A DNA stretch of 42,892 bases from Saccharomonospora sp. CUA-673 (GCF_001942305.1 NZ_MKKE01000036.1:1-42892), one strand, 5' to 3'. Shown: positions 9,585-19,080, numbered from the stretch's first letter. Notes: generated by a model from the letters alone, not told the origin. Program-made: numbers and translations.

Positions 9585-9613
9585 AGCGTGAACCCCCACC
9601 GCGCCTGAGTCAA
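9585..9613 (-). promoter_or_regulatory. Candidate distal rpoB promoter
   Basis: On the minus strand TTGACT (9608-9613), a 17-bp spacer and CACGCT (9585-9590). The -35 is strong and the -10 keeps only the A at position 2 and T at position 6. Two promoters in front of rpoB would fit a gene under growth control. Confidence 0.35.
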
Positions 9614-9700
9614 GCACTCACACACCCATGGCGGCGCGCGGCGACCTACGAAATAGATCACGTACGCCCGAGTCTGGACAGCGCGCCGATATCTATGGCA

Positions 9701-9730
9701 GAGGGCCGTGACCCGCAGGTCACGGCCCTC
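9701..9730. terminator. Terminator at the end of the mce operon
   Basis: A perfect 13-bp stem (GAGGGCCGTGACC with its complement) and a CGCA tetraloop. It lies about 60-90 bp beyond the last mce-operon gene on the minus strand and upstream of the rpoB promoters, so it separates the two units. Confidence 0.8.
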
Positions 9731-9788
9731 TTGTCGACTCTGTGCCGGCCCGTGCGACCCGGCGCGCGGCGACGCCGCACCGCCGAGA

Positions 9789-11078
9789 TCACGGTTCAGT
9801 TTCCGGGCTGCTGACCACCTTCCGGACCACCCTGGCCGCCACCGTCCTGGCCGCCTTCGGGAGCCGGCGGCCGGCCGCCCTCCTGACCGCCCTGGCCGCC
9901 CTGCTCCCCGTCGCCGGGCAGCGGCGCCTGCTGCTCGCCCTCGCCGCCGGCGGGCTGGTCGCGCCGTAGGTGTCCATGTTGGTCACCTTCCACTGGCCGT
10001 CCTGCTTCTCGGTCTCCAGCCACATGGCGGCCCCGCCTGCCGAGGACTGCTCGTCCGAGGCCCGCGTGGCCGACTGGTCGATGAACACCATGACCCGGGC
10101 GCGCTCGCCGTCGAGGTTCACCACGGCCGCGCGCGAGGCGTGCACGGTGACGACGATCTGCTGCTCGGGCGCGAGCCGCTTGATCTCGCCCATCAGCGCG
10201 TCGTACTTCTGCTTGACCTCGTCGCCGGCGAGCAGCTCCTCGGCGGCCTGCTCGCTCTCGCCGAGGTTGTTGTAGTCGATCGAGAACAGCCGCTCGGCGG
10301 CGCCGGTCATCGCCTCGGAGACCTCGGAGGTCGCGCCCACGTCGATCAGCGCGGCGTTGTTCGTCGCCGCGCGGGCGTCACTGCCCTGGATCTGGAAGAA
10401 CACCGCCAGACCCGCCAGCAGCAGACCGACCACGAGCAGCGCCGCGACCGGGGCGATGCCCACCCGCGGCGGCTTCGCAGGCTGCTCGTCGGTGACGTCG
10501 GTGATGCCGTCCACGTCATCCGCGTCATCCGCGTCATCCGCGGAGTCGGAGTCGGAGTCGTCCGCGTCGGCCTTGCTCGTCGAGGCCTTGCCCTTACCGC
10601 CCTTGCCGGCCTTGCCGGCCTTGCCGGCCTTCGAGGAGGACGTGGCCGCGGTGACGGCGGGCCGGCCCGGCTCCTCGGCGTCGGCCGACTCGGCCTCGTC
10701 GAGGGTGGCCGGCTTGGCACGTCCGGTGTCCCGCGCCTTGCGCCGCGGGCCGGGACGCCTCACCGCCCCGGCGCCGGTCTCGTCGGCGGCCTCGCCGGTC
10801 TCCGCCCCGGCGCCGGTCTCCGCGGCGTCGGCGTCGGCGGCCTCAGCAGCCGCGGAAGCGTCGGAAGCCTCGGAAGCCTCGGCCTCGGTGGGCTCCTCCG
10901 ACTCGGTGGGCTCAGTGGGCTCGGTGGGCTCGGTGGGCTCGGTGGTCTCAGTGGGCTCGGTGGTCTCGTCGCCGGGCGTGGGGCGCGGCCGGCGCAGGCC
11001 CGCGACCTTCGGGCGGCGCGAAGGGGTCGCGGCCGGACCCGTGGGATGCGGGGAGGGCTTACGACGGTTCGTCGACAC
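9789..11078 (-). CDS. Mce-associated membrane protein 2 (C-terminal frame shifted)
   Basis: As read, 429 residues. Layout: basic N-terminus; a Thr-Glu-Pro repeat region at about 40-62; Ala/Asp/Lys low-complexity sequence to about 205; one membrane helix (VAALLVVGLLLAGLAVFF, about 210-230); then a small extracytoplasmic alpha+beta domain like those of Mas proteins. Such proteins are encoded at the ends of mce operons and are thought to support assembly or stability of the Mce importer. The last 60 residues are out of frame: after MDTYGA the read frame is Arg/Ala-rich, while the neighbouring frame gives a Gly/Gln/Pro-rich tail (GEQGGQGGQEGG) ending at 9796. One added base near 9945-9966 restores a 427-residue protein. 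GTG start at 11078 with GGAG upstream. Confidence 0.75.
   Translation of the reverse strand: MSTNRRKPSPHPTGPAATPSRRPKVAGLRRPRPTPGDETTEPTETTEPTEPTEPTEPTESEEPTEAEASEASDASAAAEAADADAAETGAGAETGEAADETGAGAVRRPGPRRKARDTGRAKPATLDEAESADAEEPGRPAVTAATSSSKAGKAGKAGKGGKGKASTSKADADDSDSDSADDADDADDVDGITDVTDEQPAKPPRVGIAPVAALLVVGLLLAGLAVFFQIQGSDARAATNNAALIDVGATSEVSEAMTGAAERLFSIDYNNLGESEQAAEELLAGDEVKQKYDALMGEIKRLAPEQQIVVTVHASRAAVVNLDGERARVMVFIDQSATRASDEQSSAGGAAMWLETEKQDGQWKVTNMDTYGATSPPAARASSRRRCPATGSRAARAVRRAAGRRLPKAARTVAARVVRKVVSSPETEP
10902..10968. repeat. In-gene 9-bp minisatellite (Thr-Glu-Pro codons)
   Basis: Short tandem copies of CGGTGGGCT and close variants on the plus strand encode the repeated TEP/TEPTE stretch in the cytoplasmic tail of Mce-associated protein 2. 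Further 9-bp repeats lie at about 10519-10543 (Asp-rich) and 10601-10632 (Lys-Ala-Gly). Such arrays are prone to copy-number change while keeping the frame. Confidence 0.7.
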
Positions 11079-11116
11079 GAATGGAACTCCGATCGGGTGC
11101 GCTTACTGGCGGGCGC

Positions 11117-11948
11117 TCACTGCGGGGGCTGCTGCTCGCCCTGCTGTCCCTGCTGTCCCTGCTGGGGCTGCTGCGGCTGCCCGGCCCCGGCGACGGGCAC
11201 GTCGCCGATCTGGGCCACCTTCCACTCCTCGCCCTCCCGCTGGAACTGGATCTCGAGGCGCATCGTCTTGGTGCCCGACTGCTGGCTGTTCTGCACGTCG
11301 GTGCTGGCCGCGGCGACGGCCGTGGCCGTGCCCTCCCGCTCGTTGAGCTCGCTGACGGCGACGTCGTGCACCGTGGTGGTGACCTGCGACTCCGCCTCGG
11401 TGATCGCCTGGCGGAAGTTCTCCTCGGCCTGCGTGATCTGCTGCGCCAGCTCGCCGGTGGCGATGTCCTTCTGCCGCTGGAAGTACTCGTCGAGGTTCTG
11501 GTGGTCGAGCTCGGTGAACGCCGTCACCGCCTGTCCCGCGACCCGCACGACCTCCTGCCGTTCGGCCGCCACGTCGGCGTCGTCGCCGGTCGCGCTGGTC
11601 AGCCACAGCACGCCGAACGTCGCGGCCACCAGGAACGCGGCCGTCGCGAACGCCCCGGCACCGATCAACGTCCACCGCGGCAGACCCTTCGCGTCCTCGC
11701 TGTCGTCCGCCGATTCCGACGAGTCCGCCGATTCCGACGAGTCGCTCCCGGACTCGGCGTCGTCCGACCCGGCCTCGTCGGTCGTGTCGGTCGACTCCGC
11801 GGCCTCGTCGGCGCCGTGTCGTCGGCGGCCGTGTCATCGGCAGCCTTCTCCTCGGGGCCGGTGTCAGCCTCGCCGGTCGGGTCCGACGACCCGCAGCCTC
11901 GTCGGCGTCGCTGCCTGCGCGGGCCTTCTCCGGCTCGTCCGAACTCAT
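11117..11948 (-). CDS. Mce-associated membrane protein 1 (two frameshifts near the N-terminus)
   Basis: The intact part (stop at 11117, open to about 11810) has a membrane helix (about IGAGAFATAAFLVAATFGVLWL) and an extracytoplasmic Mas-type domain with HQNLDEYFQRQKDIATGEL, ending in a Gln/Gly/Pro-rich tail (QQGQQGQQGEQQ). The N-terminal cytoplasmic part is acidic and starts MSSDEPEKARAGSDADEAA at 11948, with GGAG 5 nt upstream. Reading on in that frame gives an Arg-rich nonsense stretch. Adding one base near 11888-11893 and one near 11809-11816 joins it to the acidic run ESTDTTDEAGSDDAESGSDSS and the helix, giving 277 residues. It lies 57 bp after mceF and 38 bp before the second Mas gene. 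Confidence 0.7.
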
Positions 11949-12005
11949 AACGCTCCAGGGTATTGCGATCGTGTCAGCTTGCTGTGTGCCTGCTGATCGG
12001 GTGAA

Positions 12006-13268
12006 TCACCGCCCGGCCAGGCCCGCGAGCTGGCCGAGGCTCGTCAGGTCGAGGCCGCGCGAGCCGGCGACGCCGGGGGTGCCGCGTCGCGACGCGAGCT
12101 CCTCGGTGTCCCGGTCCGAGTTCGCCTCCACCTGCTCCGGCGTCGGCTGCACCGGCACACCGTTGAACGGCGCGTTCTGCGAACCACGCACGGCGATCGG
12201 GCTGCCGGTCGGCTCGGCGCAGTAGGCGTCGGCCTTCGGCTCCCGCTCGGAGGTGTCGGATCCCTCGCGGTACTCGTCGGGCGAACGATAACCCTTCGTA
12301 CATGAAGGCGGGTTGAACATGTTCAGTGCGAGACCCAGATGGGCGTATCCGTCGCCGGGGGCCACGGAGTAGGCGCCACCGGTGACCATCGGGTAGGTAA
12401 TGAACATCATCTCCAGCCCGTCCTGGCGCGTGGACATGATGTTCGCGGTGGTCAGCAGGTTCGCCGTCAGCGTCGACAGGCCCGGCCCGGTCTCGGCGAG
12501 CACCTCCTGCACCTGGGTGCCGACCTGCGGGGCGACGTCGATGAGCGTGCGCAGATCGCCGTCGGACTCCTTCAGCGTCTGCGACAGCTTGTTGAGGTCG
12601 CGGCTGAACGAGCGCATCGCTCCGGTCATCTCGTTCTGCGTGCGCATCACGGTGGTGCCGTGCTCGAGCAGGTCGACCGTCTGCGGCAGGTTGTCGGACG
12701 CGACGCTCGTGAACTCCCGCGTCGTGTCCATCAGCCGCTGCAGGTCGTGACCGGTGCCGTTGAACGCGTCGTACGACTCGTCGACGACGGTGCGCAGCGA
12801 GTCGGTGGGCACCGAACTCGCCAGCGACGACAGGTCGCCGATCATCTTCTCGGTGGGCACCGGGGTCTCGGTGCGTTCCTCCTCGATGACCGAACCGGCC
12901 TCCAGGTACGGCCCGTCCGAGCTCTGCGGCTGCAGATCGATGTACTGCTCGCCGACCGCGGAACGGTTGGCGACGACGGCCTTGAGGTCGGCCGGGATCT
13001 GCGGCGTGCCGGGCTCGATGCGGAGCTGGGCCTGCGTGCCGGTCTCGGTGAGGCTGAGCGGGCCGACCCTGCCGACGTTGAACCCGCGGTAGGTCACCTC
13101 GGCGCCCTCGAAGATGCCGCCCGACTCGGCGAGCTGCACGTCGACGTTGTAACCGCCCTGGCCGAACGCCTCCTCGATCGTCGTGAAGCGCACGAGGGCG
13201 TACACGATCGCGACCACGGAGATGATCGCGAACAGGACCAGCTGGATCTTGGTCTTACGCACCAACAT
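12006..13268 (-). CDS. mceF: MceF, Mce-family lipid transport protein
   Basis: A 420-residue MlaD/Mce protein: one N-terminal membrane anchor (about residues 8-28), the Mce domain (about 35-115, with GIFEGAEVTYRGFNVGRVG and NRSAVGEQYIDLQP), then a long alpha-helical region to about 300 and a polar tail. In Mce importers six such subunits (A-F) form a tube that carries lipids or sterols across the envelope to the YrbE permeases. The ATG at 13268 lies 4 nt past the mceE stop, so the two are probably translationally linked. It is the last Mce subunit before the two Mas genes. Confidence 0.9.
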   Translation of the reverse strand: MLVRKTKIQLVLFAIISVVAIVYALVRFTTIEEAFGQGGYNVDVQLAESGGIFEGAEVTYRGFNVGRVGPLSLTETGTQAQLRIEPGTPQIPADLKAVVANRSAVGEQYIDLQPQSSDGPYLEAGSVIEEERTETPVPTEKMIGDLSSLASSVPTDSLRTVVDESYDAFNGTGHDLQRLMDTTREFTSVASDNLPQTVDLLEHGTTVMRTQNEMTGAMRSFSRDLNKLSQTLKESDGDLRTLIDVAPQVGTQVQEVLAETGPGLSTLTANLLTTANIMSTRQDGLEMMFITYPMVTGGAYSVAPGDGYAHLGLALNMFNPPSCTKGYRSPDEYREGSDTSEREPKADAYCAEPTGSPIAVRGSQNAPFNGVPVQPTPEQVEANSDRDTEELASRRGTPGVAGSRGLDLTSLGQLAGLAGR

Positions 13269-13274
13269 CGGCCA

Positions 13275-14473
13275 TCAACCCCCTGCCAACACGTCGAAGA
13301 TGCCTTCGACGCCAGTACGGGACGGCTGCTGCGGCCCGCCGTCCTGACCGCCCTGCGGTTGCGACTGCGGCTGCGCGTCGCCGGGAATCGGCAACGGCGG
13401 CGGATTGCCGCCCGTGCCTCGTGCTGCGAGGTGAGCTCGCCCAGGATCGGCAGGTCCTGCAGCGGGTTCTGCCTGCTGCGCCCGAGGTTCTGCATGATCT
13501 CCTGCAGATCCAGGTCGAGGGTGAGGTGCAGGTTGAAGAAGTCGCCCTTGGCGCCCTTCACGGCCTGGTCGGTGAACGGGTAGCTGAGCATCAGCTCGAG
13601 CGCGTTCGGCAGGTCGGAACCGGCCTCGCCGAGCTTCTGGAGCGTCGGCAGCAGGGCCTTCAGGTTCGCGACCAGGTCCTCCTGGCTGCGGTTGATCGTG
13701 TCGGTGGCGACGCCGGAGAGCCGGTCGAGCGCCTGCAGCATCGTCACGAGCTGGCCGCGCTGCTTCTCGATCACCTCGAGACCCGGGCTGAGGTCCTCGA
13801 TCGCGCCCGCGATGCGGTCCTTCTGCCCGTCCAGGCTCATCGACAGCCGGTTGAGGCCGTCGAGCGCCTGGGTGATGTCGCCCGACTGCGCGTCGAGCGC
13901 CGACACCAGCTCGTTGGCGCCGCGCAGCAGCCGCTTGGTGTCCTGCTCGTTGCCGGACAGGGCCGTGTTGAGCTCCTTGGTGATGGTGTTGAGCTGCTCC
14001 ACACCGCCGCCGTTGAGCAGCATCGACAGCGCACCGAGCACCTCCTCCACCTCGACGCTGCGGTCGGTGCGCTCCACCGGGATGGTGTCGCCGTCCGACA
14101 GCTGCTCCGACGAGGCGTTCTCGCCGGGCGCGCCGAGCTGGATGTACTTCTCGCCGAGCAGGCTCGTCTGGCGCAGGTTGGCGATCGCGTTCTCGGGCAG
14201 TTCGATGTCGCCGTTGACCAGGACCGTCACCTCGGCGGTCCATCCGTCGTCGGCGAGGCCGATCTGCTCGACCCTGCCCACGGAGACCTCGTTGACCTTG
14301 ACGCCGGACTGCGGCACGAGGTCGAGGGCGTCGCGCAGCTGCACCTTCACGCGGTACGGGTTCTCGCCCAGGTCGGCGCCGCCGGGCAGCGGCACGTCGT
14401 AGATGCCCGAGAACCCGCAGCCCGACAGCATCGTGGCCGCGGCGCCGACGGCGATCAGTTTGCGGAACCTCAC
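13275..14473 (-). CDS. mceE: MceE lipoprotein (frameshift near C-terminus)
   Basis: Starts with GTG at 14473 in a GTGA overlap with the mceD stop. The N-terminus VRFRKLIAVGAAATMLSGCG is a lipoprotein signal with lipobox LSGC, as expected for MceE (LprK-type), the one lipid-anchored subunit. The Mce domain follows (GENPYRVKVQLRDALDLVPQ... TSLLGEKYIQL), then a long helical region. After PILGELTSQHEA the read frame becomes Arg-rich and would run on into mceF. The neighbouring frame gives GGNPPPLPIPGDAQPQSQPQ and a normal stop at 13275. Adding one G in the CGGGCGG run near 13409-13414 restores 399 residues. The restored tail is Gly/Gln/Pro-rich, like those of the Mas proteins. Confidence 0.85.
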
Positions 14474-15654
14474 TGGCCACCTCCGGAGTTCAGCGCCTGC
14501 TGGGTGACCGGCAGCGGCAGCGGCGGCAGCTCGCCCTTGTTGAGCGCCTTCACCGACTCGGCCAGCGACGGCAGCGGCGCCGCGCCCTCGACGGTGTCGG
14601 CCACGCCCTGGCACAGGTTGCCGACGGCGTCGAGCGCGCTCGGCGTCTGCTTGAGCAGGTTGCACACCATGGTGATCGGCGGCTGCGTGAGCTCGTTCAG
14701 GTTCGGGCGCGCGTCGAGCGTGCCCGACGAGGCGTTGTAGGTGTGGGCCAGGTTCGACAGCGCCAACGGGGCGATGTCGAGCGTCTCGGCGAGCGCGCCG
14801 CGCTGGTCCACGAGCACCTGGGTGACGCTGGCCAGCTTGTCGACGTTCGACTTGAGCCGGCCGCGGTTCTCGTCGACGAAGCCGTGCACCGCCTGCAGCG
14901 CCGTGCCGAGCTCGGTGACCGTCTTCGACAGGTTCTCCCGCTCCCCGGCGAGGTAGCCGCTGACGTCGGCCAGCTGCCGTTCGAACCGGCGCACCGTCTG
15001 GTCGGAGCCTGCGAAGGTCTCCGACAGGTTGGCCAGGTTCTCGACGGTCTCGAACAGGTCGCCCGAGTTGCCCGACAGGGTGCCGGCGGCCTGGCCGAGC
15101 TGGGAGACCGTGTCGTGGATCTTCTTGCCGTTGCCGTCGAGGTTCGCGGCGGTGGTGTCGAGCAGGTCCGACAGCGAACCGTCGGCGTTGGCGCCGTTCG
15201 GGCCGAGCGACTCCGACACCCGGCTGAGGCTGGCGGCGAGCTGGTCGATCTCGAGCGGCACCTCGGTGCGCTCCTGCTCGATGGTCGCGCCGTCCTCCAT
15301 CAGCGGCCCGCCCGTGTAGGCGGGGGCCAGCTGCACGTAGCGGTCCGACACGAGCGACGGGGCGACGAGGACCGCCTGCGCGTCGGCCGGCACCTGCACC
15401 TCACGGTCGTAGCTCATCGTCACCGCGACGCGTTCGCCCTGCGGTTCGATGTCGGTGATCGTGCCCATGTCGACACCCAGCACGCGGACGCTGTTGCCCT
15501 CGTACAGGCCGATGGCGCTCGGGAAGTAGGCGGTGACCTGCTTGCTGCCCGCGTCCTTGAGCGTCCACCACAGACCGCCGGCGACGACGAGTCCGAGCAC
15601 GATGGCGAAGGTGACGCCCTGGGCGAGCCGCTGTCCGAAGCGAGTGGTGATCAT
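14470..15654 (-). CDS. mceD: MceD, Mce-family lipid transport protein
   Basis: A 394-residue protein starting MITTRFGQRLAQGVTFAIVL; the ATG at 15654 overlaps the mceC stop as ATGA, which is why it is preferred over an ATG four codons upstream. One N-terminal membrane helix (about residues 11-31), the Mce domain (about 40-120, SAIGLYEGNSVRVLGVDMG and PSLVSDRYVQLAP), then a long coiled region and a Pro/Leu-rich end. Subunit of the lipid-conducting Mce tube outside the membrane. Confidence 0.9.
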   Translation of the reverse strand: MITTRFGQRLAQGVTFAIVLGLVVAGGLWWTLKDAGSKQVTAYFPSAIGLYEGNSVRVLGVDMGTITDIEPQGERVAVTMSYDREVQVPADAQAVLVAPSLVSDRYVQLAPAYTGGPLMEDGATIEQERTEVPLEIDQLAASLSRVSESLGPNGANADGSLSDLLDTTAANLDGNGKKIHDTVSQLGQAAGTLSGNSGDLFETVENLANLSETFAGSDQTVRRFERQLADVSGYLAGERENLSKTVTELGTALQAVHGFVDENRGRLKSNVDKLASVTQVLVDQRGALAETLDIAPLALSNLAHTYNASSGTLDARPNLNELTQPPITMVCNLLKQTPSALDAVGNLCQGVADTVEGAAPLPSLAESVKALNKGELPPLPLPVTQQALNSGGGQ

Positions 15655-16637
15655 TTGACGTTGCACCCCTCTTCGTTCACCGGGCCGACGGACGGCAGCA
15701 GGAAGCCGCAGATGTAGTTGTCGAACCAGCGGCCGGAGCCGATCATGTTGTTGAACACGCGCACGAACGGGCCGAACCGCTCGATGCCCTCGGACAACGA
15801 GTCCTGGTTGCGCTGCAGCATCCCGGTGAGCCGGTCGAGCTTCTCGAGCACGGGACCCATCTGCTCGTCGTTGTCGTCGACGAGGCCGCGCAGCTGCTTC
15901 GACAGCTCCTGGCTGCCCTCGAGCAGCGTCGTGATGGCCTGCTTGCGCTGCTGCAACTCACCGAGCAGCGAGCTGCCGTCCTCCATCAGCTTGATCAGCT
16001 CCTCGTCGCGGTCGGCGAGGGTGCCGCTGATCTCCTTGGTGTTCTCGAGCAGGTCCGCCAGCTGCTGGTCGCGGCTGGAGATCGTCTCGGACAGGCGCGA
16101 GAGTCCGTCGAGCGCGCCGCGCACGTCCTGCGGGGTGTCGGCGAACGTCTCGGACAGCGTGTCGAAGCTCTCGGCGAGCTGGTCGGTGTCGATCTCGTCG
16201 ACCGTGCCGGACAGGTCGCGGAAGGCGTCCATGACGTCGTACGGCGCCGTCGTGCGCTCGACCGGGATGGGGCCGCTCGGGTCGAGCGTGCCCTCCCCCA
16301 GCGGGTCCAGGGTGAGCATCTTCTGCCCCAGCACCGTCTTGATCTTGATGGTGGCGGTCGTGCGGTCGCCGAGCCAGGCGTCCTGGACGCGGAACGACAC
16401 GAGCACCCGGTCGCCGTCGAGTTCGATATCGCTGACGTTGCCGACCTTGACGCCGGCCACGCGCACCTCGTTGCCGGTCTGCAGACCCGCGGCCTCGCTG
16501 AACTCGGCCTGGTACACGGTGCCGCCGCCGATGATGGGCAGCCGTTCGGTGTTGAGCGCGGCCACGATGCCCAGCGCGATCACGATGATGCCGGCGATCG
16601 CGATGGGGATCGGGTTGCGTTTCTGGAAGCTCTTCAT
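15651..16637 (-). CDS. mceC: MceC, Mce-family lipid transport protein
   Basis: A 328-residue protein starting MKSFQKRNPIPIAIAGIIVI, with the ATG overlapping the mceB stop (ATGA). Membrane anchor at about residues 9-28, Mce domain at about 35-115 (AGLQTGNEVRVAGVKVGNVS, KTVLGQKMLTLDP), then a helical needle-like region, and two cysteines near the C-terminus (YICGFLLP and EEGCNVK). It ends 4 bases inside mceD. Confidence 0.9.
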   Translation of the reverse strand: MKSFQKRNPIPIAIAGIIVIALGIVAALNTERLPIIGGGTVYQAEFSEAAGLQTGNEVRVAGVKVGNVSDIELDGDRVLVSFRVQDAWLGDRTTATIKIKTVLGQKMLTLDPLGEGTLDPSGPIPVERTTAPYDVMDAFRDLSGTVDEIDTDQLAESFDTLSETFADTPQDVRGALDGLSRLSETISSRDQQLADLLENTKEISGTLADRDEELIKLMEDGSSLLGELQQRKQAITTLLEGSQELSKQLRGLVDDNDEQMGPVLEKLDRLTGMLQRNQDSLSEGIERFGPFVRVFNNMIGSGRWFDNYICGFLLPSVGPVNEEGCNVK

Positions 16638-17728
16638 TCCTCGATGCACCGCTCCCTGTTGACCGGCGCCACGTCCATCTCGACGGGCTGCTCCATCAGG
16701 CCGGGAATGCGGACACTGCCGCCCGCACTGCAGAGGAAGAAGTTGAACCACGAGCCGTAGTCGGCGGTGGCGTGCATCTTCCTGGCCTTCTCCGGCAGGA
16801 ACTGGATGAAGTGCTCCACGACCTCCTCGCTGTCGTTGAGGTTGCCGGTGAGCTCACCCAGCGCGGCGATGTCCTTGCGCAGCGGCTCGCGGCCCTCCTC
16901 GAGCAGCCCCGACGTCGTCTGGGCCAGACCGCCGAGCGCCTCGATCGACTCGCCGATCGGCTCCCGGTCGGACGCCAGCCCCGACACCAACTGCTGCAAC
17001 CGCACGATCAGCTGGTCGATCTGCGGCGTGCGTTCGTTGAGGGTCGAGAGCACCGAGTTGAGGTTGTCGATGACCTGGCCGATCACCTGGTCCTTCTCGG
17101 CGATCGTCGTGGTCAGCGATGCGGTGTGCTGCAGCAGGCTCTCGACGGTGCCGCCCTCGCCCTGCAGCACCTGGATGATCTGGTGCGACAGGGTGTTCAC
17201 GTCGTCCGGCGACAGCGCCTGGAACAACGGCTTGAAGCCGTTGAACAGCTCGTTGAGGTCCAGCGCGGGCGTGGTGCGTTCGAGCGGGATCGTCTCGCCC
17301 GGCTGCAACGTGCCCTCGCCGCCGGAACCGCCCTGCTGCCCCGCGCCCGTCTCCGCGGCGGCGGGCTGCACCTCGCCGCGGGGCTGGTCGCCGCGTTCGA
17401 GCGAGATGTAGCGCTGACCGACGAGGTTGCGGAACTTGATCGTCGCCTCGACGTTCGTGGGCAGCTCCCGGTTGTCGTCGACCGAGAACTCGACCTCGGC
17501 GAGGCGGCGGTCGACGATCTCGACCGAGTCGACCTGGCCCACGCGCACACCCGCGATGCGGATGTCGTCGTTGGGCAGGACCATCGTCGCGTCGGTGAAG
17601 CGGGCCTTGTACGTCGAGGTGCTGCCGAGGTTGACGTTCGCGATGCTGATCGCGAGCACACCGGTGAACAGCACCGTGACGACGATGAACACGATCAGCT
17701 TGGTCAGTGGTCCAGCGAGTCCGCGCAT
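16634..17728 (-). CDS. mceB: MceB, Mce-family lipid transport protein
   Basis: A 364-residue protein: membrane anchor (about residues 8-30), Mce domain (about 35-115; TMVLPNDDIRIAGVRVGQVD and RNLVGQRYISLERG) interrupted by a short Gly/Ala/Gln insertion after the domain (AAAETGAGQQGGSGGEG), helical region, and two cysteines near the C-terminus. The ATG shares one base with the mceA stop (TAATG). Part of the six-subunit Mce channel. Confidence 0.9.
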   Translation of the reverse strand: MRGLAGPLTKLIVFIVVTVLFTGVLAISIANVNLGSTSTYKARFTDATMVLPNDDIRIAGVRVGQVDSVEIVDRRLAEVEFSVDDNRELPTNVEATIKFRNLVGQRYISLERGDQPRGEVQPAAAETGAGQQGGSGGEGTLQPGETIPLERTTPALDLNELFNGFKPLFQALSPDDVNTLSHQIIQVLQGEGGTVESLLQHTASLTTTIAEKDQVIGQVIDNLNSVLSTLNERTPQIDQLIVRLQQLVSGLASDREPIGESIEALGGLAQTTSGLLEEGREPLRKDIAALGELTGNLNDSEEVVEHFIQFLPEKARKMHATADYGSWFNFFLCSAGGSVRIPGLMEQPVEMDVAPVNRERCIEE

Positions 17729-19080
17729 TATTCGACCGTCACCTCCGCTCCGCGATACATCGGGGCCATCAACAGCGCACCCCAGTCGGGCACCTCGTCG
17801 GCGTCCATGCCCAGCTGCGGCCCGGTCAGCTGCGAGATCAACCGCAGCTCGCCGGGCGAGCCGGCCGGGTCACCCAGACCGGGCGCGGCCGCGCCGCCAC
17901 CGCCGGAGCCGTAGTAGCCACCGGCACGGGCGTTGCCGTCGGCCGGGCTGAGCCCGTCGTTGACCGACCGCGCGGGCTCCGGGGTGCTCGCACCGTCCTG
18001 CACCGGACCGTCCGGCGGGTACTGCGGGAACGGGTTCGGCATCGTCTGGTAGTCGTAGCACCGCGGACCGCGGTGGTCGTTGAACTCCGGGTCGTCCACG
18101 CCGGGCTTGTACGGACCGCGGTTGTTCGTGATCTCGATCTTCGCGTGCAGGCCGGGCTCGTTGGTGCCCTTGCCGAACGCCTCGTCGATCCGCGGCACCA
18201 GGTCGGCCATCTGCCCGAGGAAGCACGGGTAGCCGGGTGCGTACTTGGCGAGCAGCTCGGCCGTCGGCCGGGCCGTCGACCCGAGGTTGATCAGGTTCTG
18301 CGAGTTCGCCTCGAGCCACGACTGCAGATCCGTCGACGCCCCCGTGAGGCTGGTGTAGACGTTCTCGAGGCCGTGCTGCCGTTCGACGAACGTGTCCGCC
18401 GTCGTCGTCAGGTTGTCGAGCGTGTCGACCAGGTCCGGCGTGACGTCGGAGATGTTGTGCGAGAACTTCGCCAGTTCACGCAGGTTCTCCTGCAGCTTCG
18501 GCACGTGCGGGTTGAGCTCCTCGACGTACTGGCCCAGCTCGGTGATCGTGTCGCCCAGATCCTCACCGCGCCCCTGCAGTGCCGTCGAGATCGCACTCAA
18601 CGTGCTCGACAGCTTCTGCGGCTGGACGGCCTGCAGCACCGGCATCAGATCGGAGAACGCCTGCTCCAGCTCGATCGCACTCTCGGTGCGGTCCTGCGGG
18701 ATGACGTCGCCGGTGCGCAGCGGTTCGCCCGAGGACCGCTGCGGGACCTCGAGGTCGACGAAACGCTCACCGAACAGAGTCTTCGGCAGGAATCGCGCCG
18801 ACACGTCGTTGGGCACCAGGTCCGCGTGTTCCGGATCGAGGTTGAGCGTGAGCGTCGAACCCTCCACGCCGGGCTGGATGTCGCCGACCCGGCCGACGAT
18901 GAGCCCGCGCACCTTCACGTCGGCGTTCTGGCCCAGCTGGTTGCCGATCTGATTGGCCTCCAACCGGACCTCGACCGAATCCGTGAACGCCTTGTTGTAG
19001 ATGGCGACGCTGAGCGCCACGCCGCCGACCATGAGACCGACCAGCAGCAGTCCGAGAAGTCTCCTGCGCAGTGTTGCCAT
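17728..19080 (-). CDS. mceA: MceA, Mce-family lipid transport protein
   Basis: A 450-residue first subunit of the Mce hexamer. Membrane anchor at about residues 7-28, Mce domain at about 35-120 (IGNQLGQNADVKVRGLIVGRVG, KTLFGERFVDLEVP), helical region to about 300, then a cysteine-containing globular part (APGYPCFLGQM ... RGPRCYDYQ) and a Gly-rich tail (GGYYGSGGGGAAAPGLG). The ATG shares one base with the yrbEB stop (TAATG). Confidence 0.9.
   Translation of the reverse strand: MATLRRRLLGLLLVGLMVGGVALSVAIYNKAFTDSVEVRLEANQIGNQLGQNADVKVRGLIVGRVGDIQPGVEGSTLTLNLDPEHADLVPNDVSARFLPKTLFGERFVDLEVPQRSSGEPLRTGDVIPQDRTESAIELEQAFSDLMPVLQAVQPQKLSSTLSAISTALQGRGEDLGDTITELGQYVEELNPHVPKLQENLRELAKFSHNISDVTPDLVDTLDNLTTTADTFVERQHGLENVYTSLTGASTDLQSWLEANSQNLINLGSTARPTAELLAKYAPGYPCFLGQMADLVPRIDEAFGKGTNEPGLHAKIEITNNRGPYKPGVDDPEFNDHRGPRCYDYQTMPNPFPQYPPDGPVQDGASTPEPARSVNDGLSPADGNARAGGYYGSGGGGAAAPGLGDPAGSPGELRLISQLTGPQLGMDADEVPDWGALLMAPMYRGAEVTVE

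Noticed and set aside
9708..11996. A 762-residue plus-strand frame
   Set aside because: Antisense of the two Mce-associated genes; its Gly/Leu repeats mirror the TEP and KAG codon repeats.
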